Positions 28,034 to 37,505 of a DNA stretch of 64,000 nt are shown piece by piece. The stretch comes from Alcaligenes ammonioxydans (lineage in GTDB: Bacteria; Pseudomonadota; Gammaproteobacteria; Burkholderiales; Burkholderiaceae_B). Location of the stretch: assembly GCF_019343455.1 (NCBI RefSeq), contig NZ_CP049362.1:992001-1056000 (forward strand), given 5' to 3'. The translations under genes and the position numbers were made by a program. Numbering within the stretch: the stretch's first letter is position 1; the number at the start of each line of letters is the position of its first letter. Under the pieces are notes generated by a model, which saw only the letters and a program-made list of their open reading frames with translations, was not told the DNA's origin and ran no database searches.

Positions 28034-28943
28034 TAAAAATCCATTTACTAAACTGGCTGCGAAAACAAAGTCTGAAGGTGGCGCCAATTATTCCAAGGGA
28101 CTCGGTTTCCTGGGGGCTGCGCTGCTTATTTTCCTGATCCTGATTGTGGCCTCCATGGGCTCATTTCTGCAGGTTGACCAGGGGGAGCGGGGTGTGGTGC
28201 TGCGCAACGGCAAGCTGGTGCGCGTGGCCGAACCGGGCCTGGACTTCAAGGTACCGTTCTTTGATACGGTGCGCAAAATTTCGGTGCGTGACCACACAGT
28301 TCGCATGCAGCTGGAAGCCTATAGTTATGATCAGCAGTCTGCCTCGATGGTCGCATCGGTCACGTATCGCGTGCCAGAAACCGATGTGGCCCAGCTGTAT
28401 TCCGAATATGGTTCGCTGGAGGCGTTGGAAACGCGCTTGCTCGAACGCAAGGCGCTGGACGTGATCAAGAACGTGTTTGGTAAATACACGGCCGCCCAGT
28501 CGATTCAGAATCGTGAAAAGCTCGGGGCCGATATCAACGAAGCCATGCGGGTGACGCTGGAGTCTGCGCCTTTGCAGATGATGGGCGTGCAGGTTGAGGA
28601 AGTGTCCTTCTCCAAGGCTTACGAGCAGTCGATCGAAAACCGTATGCTGGCTCAGGTTCAGATCGAAACCACTCGCCAACAGAAGGAAACCGCCTCCATC
28701 CAGGCGGAAATCGAGGTGGTTCAGGCTGAGGCTCAAGCTCGTGCTCAGCGTGAACGGTATATGGCCGAAGCCGACGGCATTCGTTTGCGCGGGGAAGCGG
28801 AAGCCAAGGCTATTTCGGCCAAGGCACAGGCACTGGCGCAAAATACGAATCTGGTCAATTTGAATGCCGTGGAGAAGTGGGACGGCAAATTGCCAGAGAG
28901 TCTGGTGCCTGGTTCGGCCATGCCTTTTATCGGGTTGCGCTAA
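28023..28943 (+). CDS. SPFH/prohibitin-like membrane protein
   Basis: The 306-residue protein has one membrane helix (about residues 27-46), then the SPFH/Band 7 domain (DQGERGVVLRNGKLVRVAEPGLDFKV onward). A long Glu/Gln/Ala-rich coiled coil follows (about 205-275) and ends in LPESLVPGSAMPF, as in HflC- and prohibitin-like proteins. Such proteins form large membrane cages and often regulate proteases. GTG 28020 immediately before ATG 28023 could also initiate; AGGAAA lies at the right distance. Context with a small membrane protein and a DUF4870-like protein suggests a membrane-quality role, but this is inference. Confidence 0.9.
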   Translation: MSTDKNPFTKLAAKTKSEGGANYSKGLGFLGAALLIFLILIVASMGSFLQVDQGERGVVLRNGKLVRVAEPGLDFKVPFFDTVRKISVRDHTVRMQLEAYSYDQQSASMVASVTYRVPETDVAQLYSEYGSLEALETRLLERKALDVIKNVFGKYTAAQSIQNREKLGADINEAMRVTLESAPLQMMGVQVEEVSFSKAYEQSIENRMLAQVQIETTRQQKETASIQAEIEVVQAEAQARAQRERYMAEADGIRLRGEAEAKAISAKAQALAQNTNLVNLNAVEKWDGKLPESLVPGSAMPFIGLR

Positions 28944-29026
28944 GGCAGGGGCTGGCCTGAATGGGCTTTCTTCGGTAGCGTTAGGACAAGCATGACGCTA
29001 CCGATTGTGTTTCCAAGGAGTGATGG

Positions 29027-29386
29027 ATGAATGAAGAAATGAACCCTGTCCCACAAGGTGGGGGTAGCAATCAACTGGTCAGTCTGCGTAATCTGACACT
29101 CATCAATTACGCGCTGTATATCTTGTCCATGTTTGGCGGCATTACCGCCCTGGTTGCCATCATCATCAATTACATCAAACGCGATGAAGTGCGCGGCACG
29201 TATCTGGAGTCGCACTTTGACTGGCAAATCCGCACCTTTTGGTGGGGCTTGGCTGGTGTGGCCCTGTCTTTCTTGCTGATGGCGATTCTGATCGGTTTTG
29301 TGACGATCGTCATCGTGAGCGTCTGGATCTTGTACCGTCTGATCAAAGGCCTGCTGGCCCTGAGTGACGGCAAGGCGATTGCCTGA
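29027..29386 (+). CDS. DUF4870-like small membrane protein
   Basis: The 119-residue protein has three hydrophobic segments, at about residues 25-48, 73-90 and 88-106. Between the first two lies a conserved-looking loop IKRDEVRGTYLESHFDWQIRTFWW. That loop and layout match the DUF4870/YckC-like small membrane proteins of Proteobacteria, whose role is unknown. It follows the SPFH gene by 83 bases, and its stop abuts the stop of the convergent AraC gene. Confidence 0.8.
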   Translation: MNEEMNPVPQGGGSNQLVSLRNLTLINYALYILSMFGGITALVAIIINYIKRDEVRGTYLESHFDWQIRTFWWGLAGVALSFLLMAILIGFVTIVIVSVWILYRLIKGLLALSDGKAIA

Positions 29387-30370
29387 TCAGCCAGTCATCA
29401 AGCGTGGTTGAGAAAGGGCTCGCATCGCTTCGCGGGCCTCTTTGGGCGGTACCCCAAAATGCTGTCGAAAGGCACGGCTGAAATGCGCGGAGCTGCTAAA
29501 TCCCCAGTGGTAGGCAATCTCGGTAATGGTTCGCTTGTGATGAGCCAGGCGGCGCAAGTCTTGCTCAGCCCCTTGCAGGCGCATGGACCAGATCCAGTTT
29601 GTCAGTGAAGTCGCCTCGCCGTCCCAGGCGCGGTGAATCGTGCTGGCGGCCAGCCCCAGACGCTGGGCGATCTTGCCAACGCACAGTTCAGGATCGCGCA
29701 GGTTTTCCAGCACATAGGCTTTGATTCGCTCGCGTCGCTGCGAGGCCGTGTGGTCTTTCAAGGGCAGTGTGCTCAGATTGTCAGCCAGTGCCGCCACCAA
29801 AATACCCACCAGACTGTCCGCCAGCGAGCGGTCTACCAGATCCCCGCGGGACGGCGGGCTGTTCATCAGCTCGGACACCATATGCGAGAGCAGGCGTGCC
29901 GTACCGGATTGGGCGCTACTCATCGTGCAGGCGGTCATGTCTTCGGCATGGTGCAAGCGTTTGCGCAAGATGGAACCGGGCAAGGAGAGCACATATTGCT
30001 CAAAATCCTGGTCAAACAAAAGCTGGTAAGGGCGGGTGGAGTCGTACAGGGCCAGATCTCCAGGCTTGAGATGGGCCGTTTTTTGGTCCTGAATCAGCTG
30101 CCCGGTGCCCGCGACCTGAATGCTGAGCAGAAAAATATCTTCAGAGGCGCGGGAGATTTGCAATGGTGTGCGCAATACGGTTTGCGTGGTCGAGGTGATT
30201 CGGGACAGATTGACGGCGGCCAGTTCGCGACGAGTAATGGCGCCAAAGAAGGGAGCCGTGGAGCGGGAGGGAACGGCACATTCCAGTTGCACATAGGCTT
30301 TGTTGACGGCTTCCATCCAGTAAGGGGCGCGCCGTGCGGGGGGAATTGTCGTCGTAGACCATTGCTCCAT
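29387..30370 (-). CDS. AraC-family transcriptional regulator, probably of the nitrilase gene
   Basis: The 327-residue protein has an N-terminal AraC-binding-like domain of the FeaR/NitR type (about residues 20-190; HLKPGDLALYDSTRPYQL). A C-terminal double HTH (about 220-320) includes KIAQRLGLAASTIHRAW and TITEIAYHWGFSSSAHFSRAFRQHFG. ATG 30370 is chosen because GAGG sits six bases upstream; an ATG at 30382 is the alternative. It lies downstream of the nitrilase gene in the same direction. In Rhodococcus an AraC-type NitR activates its neighbouring nitrilase, so a similar inducer-responsive role is inferred here. Confidence 0.85.
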   Translation of the reverse strand: MEQWSTTTIPPARRAPYWMEAVNKAYVQLECAVPSRSTAPFFGAITRRELAAVNLSRITSTTQTVLRTPLQISRASEDIFLLSIQVAGTGQLIQDQKTAHLKPGDLALYDSTRPYQLLFDQDFEQYVLSLPGSILRKRLHHAEDMTACTMSSAQSGTARLLSHMVSELMNSPPSRGDLVDRSLADSLVGILVAALADNLSTLPLKDHTASQRRERIKAYVLENLRDPELCVGKIAQRLGLAASTIHRAWDGEATSLTNWIWSMRLQGAEQDLRRLAHHKRTITEIAYHWGFSSSAHFSRAFRQHFGVPPKEAREAMRALSQPRLMTG

Positions 30371-30599
30371 GGAAGACCTCATCGTCTCAGAACCAGAGGC
30401 AGATAGCAAACGCTGCCATCAGCCGAACTGGCTAAGTATCCGGTATGTTCCAGGGTTTGGACCAGACCAGAAAGCGTCCCAGGAGGCGATAATTTCAGAC
30501 CAGCTGGAGCCCCCGGTGCCTGGCTTACCCCTCAATGAGCGAGCAGCAAGCGCACCGGGCCCTTTCTGTGGGGCGTAAAGGTTGATCGACCTGGACCCG

Positions 30600-31670
30600 T
30601 CAGGATGGCTCGTGCAGCAGTACCGTGTCAGTGCTGTAGTTTGGCTGAGTAGGCTCGGCCGGAGCGCTGCTCAGTGGCGATGGGCTAGCCGTGCTCTCTT
30701 TAACGACGCTTTTGTGGTGTAGGCGGGTCATAGGCTCACGATGTCCCAAGTCCAGCACCAGGCGAGTGGCTTCGGGTTTGGAATAGTGCCCCACAGGGTC
30801 ATTGATGGCCTTGGCGTAGGCAATTTCTTCCATGTCCAGATCAGCGATGATCAGGCCTTCGGCATCATGGGGCAGGTAAGGTGCCAAGGTACGGCCATCA
30901 GGGGCAAAGATCATGGAGCTGCCTCCGCCTACGGTCAGTAGATGGGCGTTGTGCTCACCGACTTCCAGCATGTCCAGCGTCTCTTGGGTGACGACACTGC
31001 TGGCAGCAATCGTAAAGCACTGACCCTCCACCGAGTAAATCTGTGAAGCGGCCATATTCACCTTGGCGCTCAACGCATGTGCCTGTTCGCTGTACAGTGA
31101 AAAAGAGGGCCAGGCAGCAATGTGGATTGCCTCATGCTGGGAGTAGAGTGCGTATTTGCTCAAGGGGGAGAGGTGCTCCCAGCAGCACAAGGCTCCGACC
31201 CGCCCCAGCTCGGTATCGGAGACGATCAGGTCGCGGGCATACCCTTCACCAAAGACCGTGCGCTCTACATGCGTGGGTTTGAGTTTGCGGCGCGACCACA
31301 ACATCTCGCCCTTGTCATCAATCAGGCACTGCCCCAGATACAGGCTGCCGCCACTACGCTCGCTGTAGCCCAGGGCAATAAAAATACCCAAGGTACGCGC
31401 GGCCTGGGCAATGTGATGAAATTCTGCACTGTCCAGACAGAGCGAGTTGGCCTGATAACGGGCACTGTATTTGAGTGACCAGGCCGGTGCGCCCAGCCAG
31501 ACATGAAAAGGGTAGCCCGGTAGCCAGGTCTCGCCAAACACGATCAGGTCGCATCCCTCATCGCGCGCCTGACGGGCAAGTTCAATGGTCTTGTCCACGC
31601 CGGCTGCCAGATCGTAATTGGGAGAGGCGGCCTGTACGGCGGCGGCCCGAACGATTTTCCTTGTCTGCAT
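30600..31670 (-). CDS. Arylacetonitrilase
   Basis: The 356-residue enzyme hydrolyses arylacetonitriles (phenylacetonitrile, mandelonitrile) directly to carboxylic acid plus ammonia. The Glu-Lys-Cys triad is visible as Glu47 (FGETWLPG), Lys129 (RRKLKPT) and Cys163 (CCWEHLSPL). The first 315 or so residues match, as I recall it, the well-studied Alcaligenes faecalis nitrilase almost word for word. The last 40 residues (Ser/Pro-rich, ending TVLLHEPS) differ from that version. A TGGAGGA ribosome site lies upstream of ATG 31670. Confidence 0.95.
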   Translation of the reverse strand: MQTRKIVRAAAVQAASPNYDLAAGVDKTIELARQARDEGCDLIVFGETWLPGYPFHVWLGAPAWSLKYSARYQANSLCLDSAEFHHIAQAARTLGIFIALGYSERSGGSLYLGQCLIDDKGEMLWSRRKLKPTHVERTVFGEGYARDLIVSDTELGRVGALCCWEHLSPLSKYALYSQHEAIHIAAWPSFSLYSEQAHALSAKVNMAASQIYSVEGQCFTIAASSVVTQETLDMLEVGEHNAHLLTVGGGSSMIFAPDGRTLAPYLPHDAEGLIIADLDMEEIAYAKAINDPVGHYSKPEATRLVLDLGHREPMTRLHHKSVVKESTASPSPLSSAPAEPTQPNYSTDTVLLHEPS

Positions 31671-31891
31671 ACATCCTCCATGTCGCGGTATTCGCGATCT
31701 TGATCCCCATGCCGTGCACAATACCGCACCCGGCCATTATGATTTGACTCAGTGTAGGGCCGGGAGCGGGTGAGGAATTGACTGACCGACGCAGCAAACT
31801 TGACTGGTAGGCGCAGGCTCAGGGAGGTTCGGATGAGCGCTTGAAACGGATAGCGACGGGTGCAAGGAGGCGGTCGCCGCGTCTCTGTTAC

Positions 31892-32149
31892 TTATGGTGC
31901 GAAGCTGTATTGCACCGTCAAGCCCAGACCCAGGACCCAGAGGATCAAGGGGATTGGACGCATCAGCAGGCTGGGAATGGTGCGCAGGATATAGCCGAGC
32001 AGACGGGTAAACAGCCAGAGCAGGGAAGGCGATCTATCTGTTTCTTTCATATAAATCATGCCTTGCGCCAGCAAAAAGGACTGCGACAGGTAGGCGGCGT
32101 AAAACACCATGCCCAAGCAAAAGGCCAGCCAGTAATACAACATGCTCAT
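31892..32149 (-). CDS. Small membrane protein of unknown function
   Basis: An 85-residue protein with hydrophobic segments at about residues 4-25 and 50-82 and a short charged middle ([10 protein letters not shown]). No family is recognised. ATG 32149 and ATG 32143 are both possible starts. It is divergent from the PaaY-like gene, with about 110 bases between starts. Confidence 0.6.
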   Translation of the reverse strand: MSMLYYWLAFCLGMVFYAAYLSQSFLLAQGMIYMKETDRSPSLLWLFTRLLGYILRTIPSLLMRPIPLILWVLGLGLTVQYSFAP

Positions 32150-32258
32150 AGGATGCAAAAAGAAAGAGGACGGCGCATTATATCGAGCTGTAGAGGCTAT
32201 GATCTTCTTTTTGGCCGGACCCCGTGCTGGCCAGGTGCAGGCTTTGTACGAGGCAGGT

Positions 32259-32858
32259 ATGCAAAATATTTATTCTATTGATGGTCTGGTGCCCGTCGTT
32301 CATCCTACGGCCTTTGTTCATCCTACCGCCGTGTTGATTGGGGACGTGATTATCGGCGAAGGGGTTTATATCGGCCCCCTGGCGAGTTTGCGTGGCGACT
32401 TCGGGCGCATCATCATGAAGGCGGGGTCCAACATTCAGGATACCTGTGTGATCCACGGCACGCCTTACCAGGACACCATCGTGCATGAGGACGGTCACGT
32501 CGGACATGGTGCGGTGCTGCACGGATGCGTGATTGGACGCAACGTACTGGTGGGCATGAATGCGGTGGTCATGGACGCGGCGGATATTGGCGCGGACAGT
32601 ATTATTGGCGCCATGGCCTTTGTTAAAAAAGGCATGCAGGTGCCGCCGCGCAGTCTGGTGGCCGGCTCTCCCGCAGTAATCGTCAAAGAGCTGGATCAGA
32701 AGGCCATTGATGGGAAATTTTTCGGAACACGCATGTACCAGCGTCTGGCTCAGCGCTCGCTGGCGACCATGCAGCGTGTTGAACCTTTGACCGAAGTAGA
32801 GGCCGATCGCCCACGCCTGCGTGAAGACCAGATTTACCCGGTGGATTGCTCCAAGTAG
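32259..32858 (+). CDS. paaY: PaaY-like hexapeptide-repeat thioesterase / gamma-carbonic anhydrase family protein
   Basis: The 199-residue protein is a left-handed beta-helix. Repeats run from [30 protein letters not shown] through [28 protein letters not shown] to the C-terminal helix, with histidines (HGTPY, GHVGHG, LHG) placed as in zinc-binding gamma-carbonic anhydrases. The N terminus [16 protein letters not shown] and overall pattern match PaaY, a thioesterase that clears stalled CoA thioesters in phenylacetate degradation. The rest of the paa cluster is absent here, so CaiE-like or general gamma-carbonic anhydrase function remains possible. ATG 32259 follows AGGCAGGT. Confidence 0.85.
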   Translation: MQNIYSIDGLVPVVHPTAFVHPTAVLIGDVIIGEGVYIGPLASLRGDFGRIIMKAGSNIQDTCVIHGTPYQDTIVHEDGHVGHGAVLHGCVIGRNVLVGMNAVVMDAADIGADSIIGAMAFVKKGMQVPPRSLVAGSPAVIVKELDQKAIDGKFFGTRMYQRLAQRSLATMQRVEPLTEVEADRPRLREDQIYPVDCSK

Positions 32859-32990
32859 AAGCTTGAGTGGCACTTTGCTTCTCTCAGCCCCAGACGGTAT
32901 TGCCGATTTATACGCGGGTTTGAATACGCATAGGGCTGTGTATTGGCATCCTGCGAGTCTTGCTTGCCGCCGTGTGTCGGCAGTAATAAT

Positions 32991-33037
32991 GAAAAAACCC
33001 TTGGCATGGAGTGATATCCAGAGACCAAGGGTTTTTT
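32991..33037. terminator. Bidirectional terminator between convergent genes
   Basis: GAAAAAACCCTTGG (32991-33004) pairs with CCAAGGGTTTTTT (33025-33037). The A-run and T-run flanks allow it to work for both the PaaY-like gene and the ABC operon on the minus strand. Confidence 0.88.
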
Positions 33038-33106
33038 GTGCGTTGAGTCTTCAGGCTGCAAGGTCTGAGCTGCCAAGCAGGACGAGGCAGCCCGTGCTTG
33101 CCGGAC

Positions 33107-34111
33107 TTATTTGCCTGCCGCCGCCAAAGCCTGTTTCCAGACGTCGAGCACGGTGTTGTATTCAGCCGCCGCTTTCAAGGGATCGAGAGTGGCCACTTTG
33201 ATCTGATCCAGGTTTGGCAACTGGGTCAGTTCGGCCACATTGATGTCGCTACGGGTGGGGCGACGGAAGTTTTCTACCAGTTCGGCTTCCTGTACTTCCT
33301 TGGACAGCAAAACGTCTACCAGTTTGCGAGCTGCCTCCTGACCGTTCTTAGGATTCTTGATCACGGCCACGCCTTCCGGGGCAACAAAAGTGCCGTCTTC
33401 AGGGTAGATCAGCTCAATCCCTTTCTGGCCACCGGCGACGTAGGCGTAAGCGGCGTATTCCATGGTCACGCCCAGTGGGTATTCACCGTTAGCCACACTT
33501 TTGTAGACCTGGCCAGAACTCTTGGACACGATGACGTTGGCAGCCAGTTTGTTCAGGCCTTCCGCGCCGTACAGTTGGTAAATACCGTAAACCTGATCGT
33601 AGGCACTACCCGAGGAGGCGGGATCACCGATGATGATCTTGCCTTTCCACTGAGGGTCGAACAAATCAGACCAGGTCTTGGGAGCGGCCAGGCCTTTCAG
33701 CTGGCGCTCGTTGGCCATGATGACCATGACGTGGGCATTGGAGCTGGTCCACAGGCTGTCCTTGCCGTGGAAGGCCTGCGCAATAGCCTTGTTCTCGGGT
33801 GATTCGTAGGGCTCAAAGTTTTGCTGGAAAGCAGCCATGGTGCCGTAACCAGCGCCCCAGACCACATCGCCCAACGGGTTTTGTGCTTCGGCTTCGATAC
33901 GCTTCATCAAGGCGCCCGCGCCTGAGGTTACTTGTTGAATGGACAGGTCCGGCGCGGTTTTTCGGGCGATTTCCAGGGCCGTATCAATGGTTTGCACATT
34001 GTTGGGCGTATACATCACGGCATTGGCGGCCAGAGCGGTACTGGACAGGGACAGGGCGCCGACACTGAGCGAGAGTGCCAGACCTGTTTTCAGGAAACGT
34101 GTAGTCAGCAT
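33107..34111 (-). CDS. ABC importer periplasmic substrate-binding protein (ferric/polyamine type)
   Basis: The 334-residue protein has a signal peptide ending SSTALAA. The mature chain is of the type II binding-protein fold seen in FbpA/AfuA, PotD and phosphonate-binding relatives (VMYTPNN, ISSGAG-like TSGAGALMKRI, DVVWGAG, WKGKIIIGDP). Tyrosines in GVTMEYAAYAYVAGG fall near where iron-binding proteins carry their tyrosine ligands, but I cannot confirm a ferric site. It is followed on the minus strand only by the terminator and is last in its operon. Confidence 0.85.
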   Translation of the reverse strand: MLTTRFLKTGLALSLSVGALSLSSTALAANAVMYTPNNVQTIDTALEIARKTAPDLSIQQVTSGAGALMKRIEAEAQNPLGDVVWGAGYGTMAAFQQNFEPYESPENKAIAQAFHGKDSLWTSSNAHVMVIMANERQLKGLAAPKTWSDLFDPQWKGKIIIGDPASSGSAYDQVYGIYQLYGAEGLNKLAANVIVSKSSGQVYKSVANGEYPLGVTMEYAAYAYVAGGQKGIELIYPEDGTFVAPEGVAVIKNPKNGQEAARKLVDVLLSKEVQEAELVENFRRPTRSDINVAELTQLPNLDQIKVATLDPLKAAAEYNTVLDVWKQALAAAGK

Positions 34112-34127
34112 AATGAGCCTTTTTAGA

Positions 34128-35795
34128 TTAGCGGCTGGAAAACAGATCCAGCTTGAGGAAACGGATAGCCAGATAAATAGGCACCAGAATCACGACCATC
34201 AAGATCACGCCATAGGCCGAGGCGCGGGCCAGAAAACCGGCGTCAATCTGGCGGAACATCTGGATGGGCATGGTTTCCATCCCACCGTAATACAGCACGA
34301 TCGTGGCGGAAATTTCGGCCAGGGAAGTCACCCACATCAGGATGGCCGCCCCCAAAATGGCTGGCTTCATCAAGGGCAACACCACCTTGAAGAAACTCTG
34401 AAAAGGACTGACACCCAGGTTGATGGAGGCTTCTTCGATCGAGTCGGGAATGTTGTAGAGCGAGGCCGACGCGGAGCGAATGGAAAAGGGCACCTTGCGC
34501 ACAAAGTAGGCGCCGGCCATGATGACCCAGGTGCCGGTGAGCACCAGCATGCCGCTGTTGTAGGTCTGGATCAGGGCGATACCGAGCACAGTGCCTGAAA
34601 TGGCCAGGGGCAGCATCACCATATAGTCCAGCGCCGTCACCACGAACAGTCGCTTTTTCACGATCAAGTAACTGCAGATCGTGGCAAAGCAGGTGCCTGC
34701 AACGGTGGCGACACTGGCCAGCATCAGCGAGTTCAGGATGGGCTCCGGTGCGTAGCGCAGGGCGCGCTCCATATTGTCCAGGGTGAAGGTCCCGTATTGC
34801 ATGACCGGGCCGCTGGCTTTGGTGAACGCGCCAATCAGCACGATAAAGGCCGGAATCAGCGAGAAGGTCACAAAGAGCACGGCGCCGATGGTCAGCAAGA
34901 TGCCGGCCAGGCCTTGGGCGCGTACAGGACGCGGCGCACGGCCTTGCTGCATCTGGAAGGTCTTGCGCTCCAGAACCCGTTTCTGGATGAACAGCACGGC
35001 ACCGACCAGAATTACCGAGACGACGGCCAGCACGCCTTGCATGGTGGGGTTGCCACTCATTTCGGACAGAAAGGTGGTGTAGGTCAGCGAGGACAGTACA
35101 TCGACCTGACCGCCCAGAATCATGGGGATGGAGAAGTTGTCCACGGCCAGTGTGAACACAATCATGGCATTGACCAGCAAGGCAGGCATCAGCACCGGAA
35201 AGGTGACGCTAAGCGCGCGCTTGAAGTTGCTGGCCCCCAGGTTCACAGCCGCTTCTTCCAGCGTACCGTCAATAGCCTTGAGCGCCGCCAGCATGCCGAT
35301 ATACACATAGGTGTAATCGTTCAGGATCAGCACGTAAGACATGCCAAACCAGCCGTAGAAGCTGGGCAGGTCGATGCCGATGTTCTCCAGCGCCAGACGC
35401 ACCACGCCGTTATTGCCCAGCAGCATCAGCCAGGCCTGCGAGACAATGATGTCCGGCAGCACAATGGTGGTCAGCGGCAAAATGGCGACAATGGCTTTGC
35501 CGGGAAAGTCGTAGCGCGCCACCACATAGGCCAGTGGAGCGCCCAGCAGCAAGGTGCCGATGGTGGAAATCAGCCCCAGCTTGATGGTGTTGAAAAAGGC
35601 CTCGACGTAGCGGGGGTCACTGAAAAAGGTTTCAAAGCCGTGCAGGCTGGGCAGGCCCGTTGCCGGATCAACGACACTTTGATAGAACAAGGAAGCCAGT
35701 GGCCAGACGACCCAGAAAACCAGTACCACCAGACAAACCAGGGCAGGCAGGAACCAGGGAGAACGAAGGGCCAGGGGTCTTGCAGCAATAGCCAT
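34128..35795 (-). CDS. ABC importer permease with two fused transmembrane domains
   Basis: The 555-residue protein has about twelve hydrophobic helices arranged as two repeats, as in FbpB/SfuB-type iron permeases. Each half carries an EAA-type coupling loop for the ATPase: EEAAVNLGASNFKRALSVTFPVL near residue 200, and EEASINLGVSPFQSFFKVVLPLM near 460. ATG 35795 starts five bases after the ATPase gene. An in-frame codon at 35822 would overlap the ATPase gene and is not preferred. Confidence 0.92.
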   Translation of the reverse strand: MAIAARPLALRSPWFLPALVCLVVLVFWVVWPLASLFYQSVVDPATGLPSLHGFETFFSDPRYVEAFFNTIKLGLISTIGTLLLGAPLAYVVARYDFPGKAIVAILPLTTIVLPDIIVSQAWLMLLGNNGVVRLALENIGIDLPSFYGWFGMSYVLILNDYTYVYIGMLAALKAIDGTLEEAAVNLGASNFKRALSVTFPVLMPALLVNAMIVFTLAVDNFSIPMILGGQVDVLSSLTYTTFLSEMSGNPTMQGVLAVVSVILVGAVLFIQKRVLERKTFQMQQGRAPRPVRAQGLAGILLTIGAVLFVTFSLIPAFIVLIGAFTKASGPVMQYGTFTLDNMERALRYAPEPILNSLMLASVATVAGTCFATICSYLIVKKRLFVVTALDYMVMLPLAISGTVLGIALIQTYNSGMLVLTGTWVIMAGAYFVRKVPFSIRSASASLYNIPDSIEEASINLGVSPFQSFFKVVLPLMKPAILGAAILMWVTSLAEISATIVLYYGGMETMPIQMFRQIDAGFLARASAYGVILMVVILVPIYLAIRFLKLDLFSSR

Positions 35796-35800
35796 GAGTA

Positions 35801-36850
35801 TTACGCCTCGACCAGACGACATTCAGGGCTAAAGCTCAGGTTCACCGAGCGGCCTGCCAAAAGATGGGGGTCCAGGGCGGCCGCAACGTCAGCAATGATC
35901 TGTTTGCCGTCATTGAGCTTCAGGCTGTAGGCCGTTTTGGTCCCCAGATACTGGCGAGCCACCACCTGGGCGGGGATGCTGCCAGCCAGCGCTTGCGTAT
36001 GCAGCGTGATGTGTTCGGGACGTACCGCCAGCAAGACCTGGCCTGCTGGGGGCGGATTGTTCACCATGATATGGCCGCCTGCGATGCTGACGGTGGTGTG
36101 GTCGGGCTCCTGATGAACGCCCAGGGTGTCGATCAGGTTGGCCGCCCCAATAAAGTCGGCAGCATACGCTGTACGTGGGCTGGAGTACATCAGTTCAGGT
36201 GTATCGAGCTGGTCGATCCGACCTTGGCGCAACAAAGCGATGCGGTCCGACATGGACAGGGCTTCTTCCTGGTCATGTGTCACGAAAATAGCCGTGATGT
36301 TCGATTCCTGTTGCAGTTCACGAATGACCTGACGCATCTGAATGCGCAGCTTGGCATCCAGGTTGGACAGGGGCTCGTCCATCAGCAACACCCGGGGTTC
36401 GATCACCAGGGCACGGGCCAGGGCCACACGCTGACGTTGACCGCCTGACAGTTCAGCAGGGTAACGCTGGGCCATGCCGCCCAGCTCGACGCGGTCCAGA
36501 ATGTAGCCGACTTTTTTCTTTATGTCGCTGCTGCTGACTTTACGTACCCGCAAGCCGTAGGCCACGTTGTCAAAGACGCTCTTGTCCGGAAATAGGGCGT
36601 AGTCCTGAAATACCATGCCGGTCTCGCGCTTGTGGGCGGGCAGGTAGGTAATATCTTCTTTGTCCAGATACAGACGGCCTTCATCGGGGATGATGAAACC
36701 GGCAATCATGCGTAGCAAGGTGGTTTTGCCACAGCCGCTCGGGCCTAATAATGTGAAGAATTCACCGTGCCGGATTTCCAGGCTCAGTTCATTGATGATG
36801 GTGTTGCTGCCGTAGCGTTTAACGACGCGATCGATGTGGATGTCTGCCAT
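35801..36850 (-). CDS. ABC importer ATPase (ferric/spermidine/putrescine type)
   Basis: The 349-residue ATPase has Walker A GPSGCGKTT (about 36-44), signature LSGGQRQRVALARAL (about 135-149), Walker B VLLMDEPLSNLD and the H-loop FVTHDQEEA. A C-terminal TOBE domain follows from about residue 240. This domain layout is typical of FbpC/PotA ATPases. It is the first gene of the operon, with 650 bases of non-coding sequence upstream shared with the divergent transhydrogenase genes. Confidence 0.92.
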   Translation of the reverse strand: MADIHIDRVVKRYGSNTIINELSLEIRHGEFFTLLGPSGCGKTTLLRMIAGFIIPDEGRLYLDKEDITYLPAHKRETGMVFQDYALFPDKSVFDNVAYGLRVRKVSSSDIKKKVGYILDRVELGGMAQRYPAELSGGQRQRVALARALVIEPRVLLMDEPLSNLDAKLRIQMRQVIRELQQESNITAIFVTHDQEEALSMSDRIALLRQGRIDQLDTPELMYSSPRTAYAADFIGAANLIDTLGVHQEPDHTTVSIAGGHIMVNNPPPAGQVLLAVRPEHITLHTQALAGSIPAQVVARQYLGTKTAYSLKLNDGKQIIADVAAALDPHLLAGRSVNLSFSPECRLVEA

Positions 36851-37505
36851 GGGGATAGATCAGCCTGGGACTGAATAATGCAGGTAAGCCGCGCTGCAAG
36901 AAGGCGGTTGCCTAGGCTTTTAAAGGAAGTGGCTCAGGCGCCGCCGGCGATATAAACCGCCCTGGGGCCTTGGCACAAACAATAATTACAAGTTGATGAC
37001 ATGTTTTATACGAAGTTGCTATCTTAGCAGCAGGTCAATGCTTGTAGTTTTAATTATCAGGCAACTAAGTCTTTGGAAATGGCTGGCCTGGCAGGATGTG
37101 CGCGATGCGCAGAGAAAAAAAATCTGCCGCTCACGCCCTCTGTTGCGATAATCAGGTGGTAGTAATGTGTCTTGCGTTTTTGTCTAAAGCGGTCTAGTGC
37201 GGGTGCAGATTTCTTGTGTCAAATAAAGGCCCTTATAGTGAGTTCCAAAAAGAATGACTGTTTTTGACAGCGCGCAGGAGAGGGAGAGGGAAACAAAAGG
37301 ATAGCGTTCTATCCTGTTTAAGCAGGCGTGTCAGACGCCTGTACTTGCGCATCCGAATTTATAGAGAGTGTTCCGGTGTGGTGTGGAAGCACACATCGGG
37401 CCGGTGTGGTTGCTGAGTCGCGTCTGAAAAGAGGCAGACTCACCCCGCCGGGTACTGCACGTCGTCAGAGATCGTAGAAGTTAGTTAATTAACTGGAGAT
37501 TGAAG
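36851..37505. promoter_or_regulatory. Long divergent regulatory region with structured pntA leader
   Basis: This 655-base gap serves the ABC operon (minus) and the transhydrogenase operon (plus) and holds no convincing gene. Its left half is AT-rich. The right half has hairpins: CAGGCGT-GTCAG-ACGCCTG at 37323-37341, GTGTG-GAAG-CACAC at 37381-37394, and a further helix GTCTG/CAGAC within about 37425-37440 enclosed by GGTG...CACC pairing. Together these suggest a folded 5' leader in front of pntAA. I do not match it to a known riboswitch. GGAGA at 37494 is the pntAA ribosome site. Confidence 0.45.
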
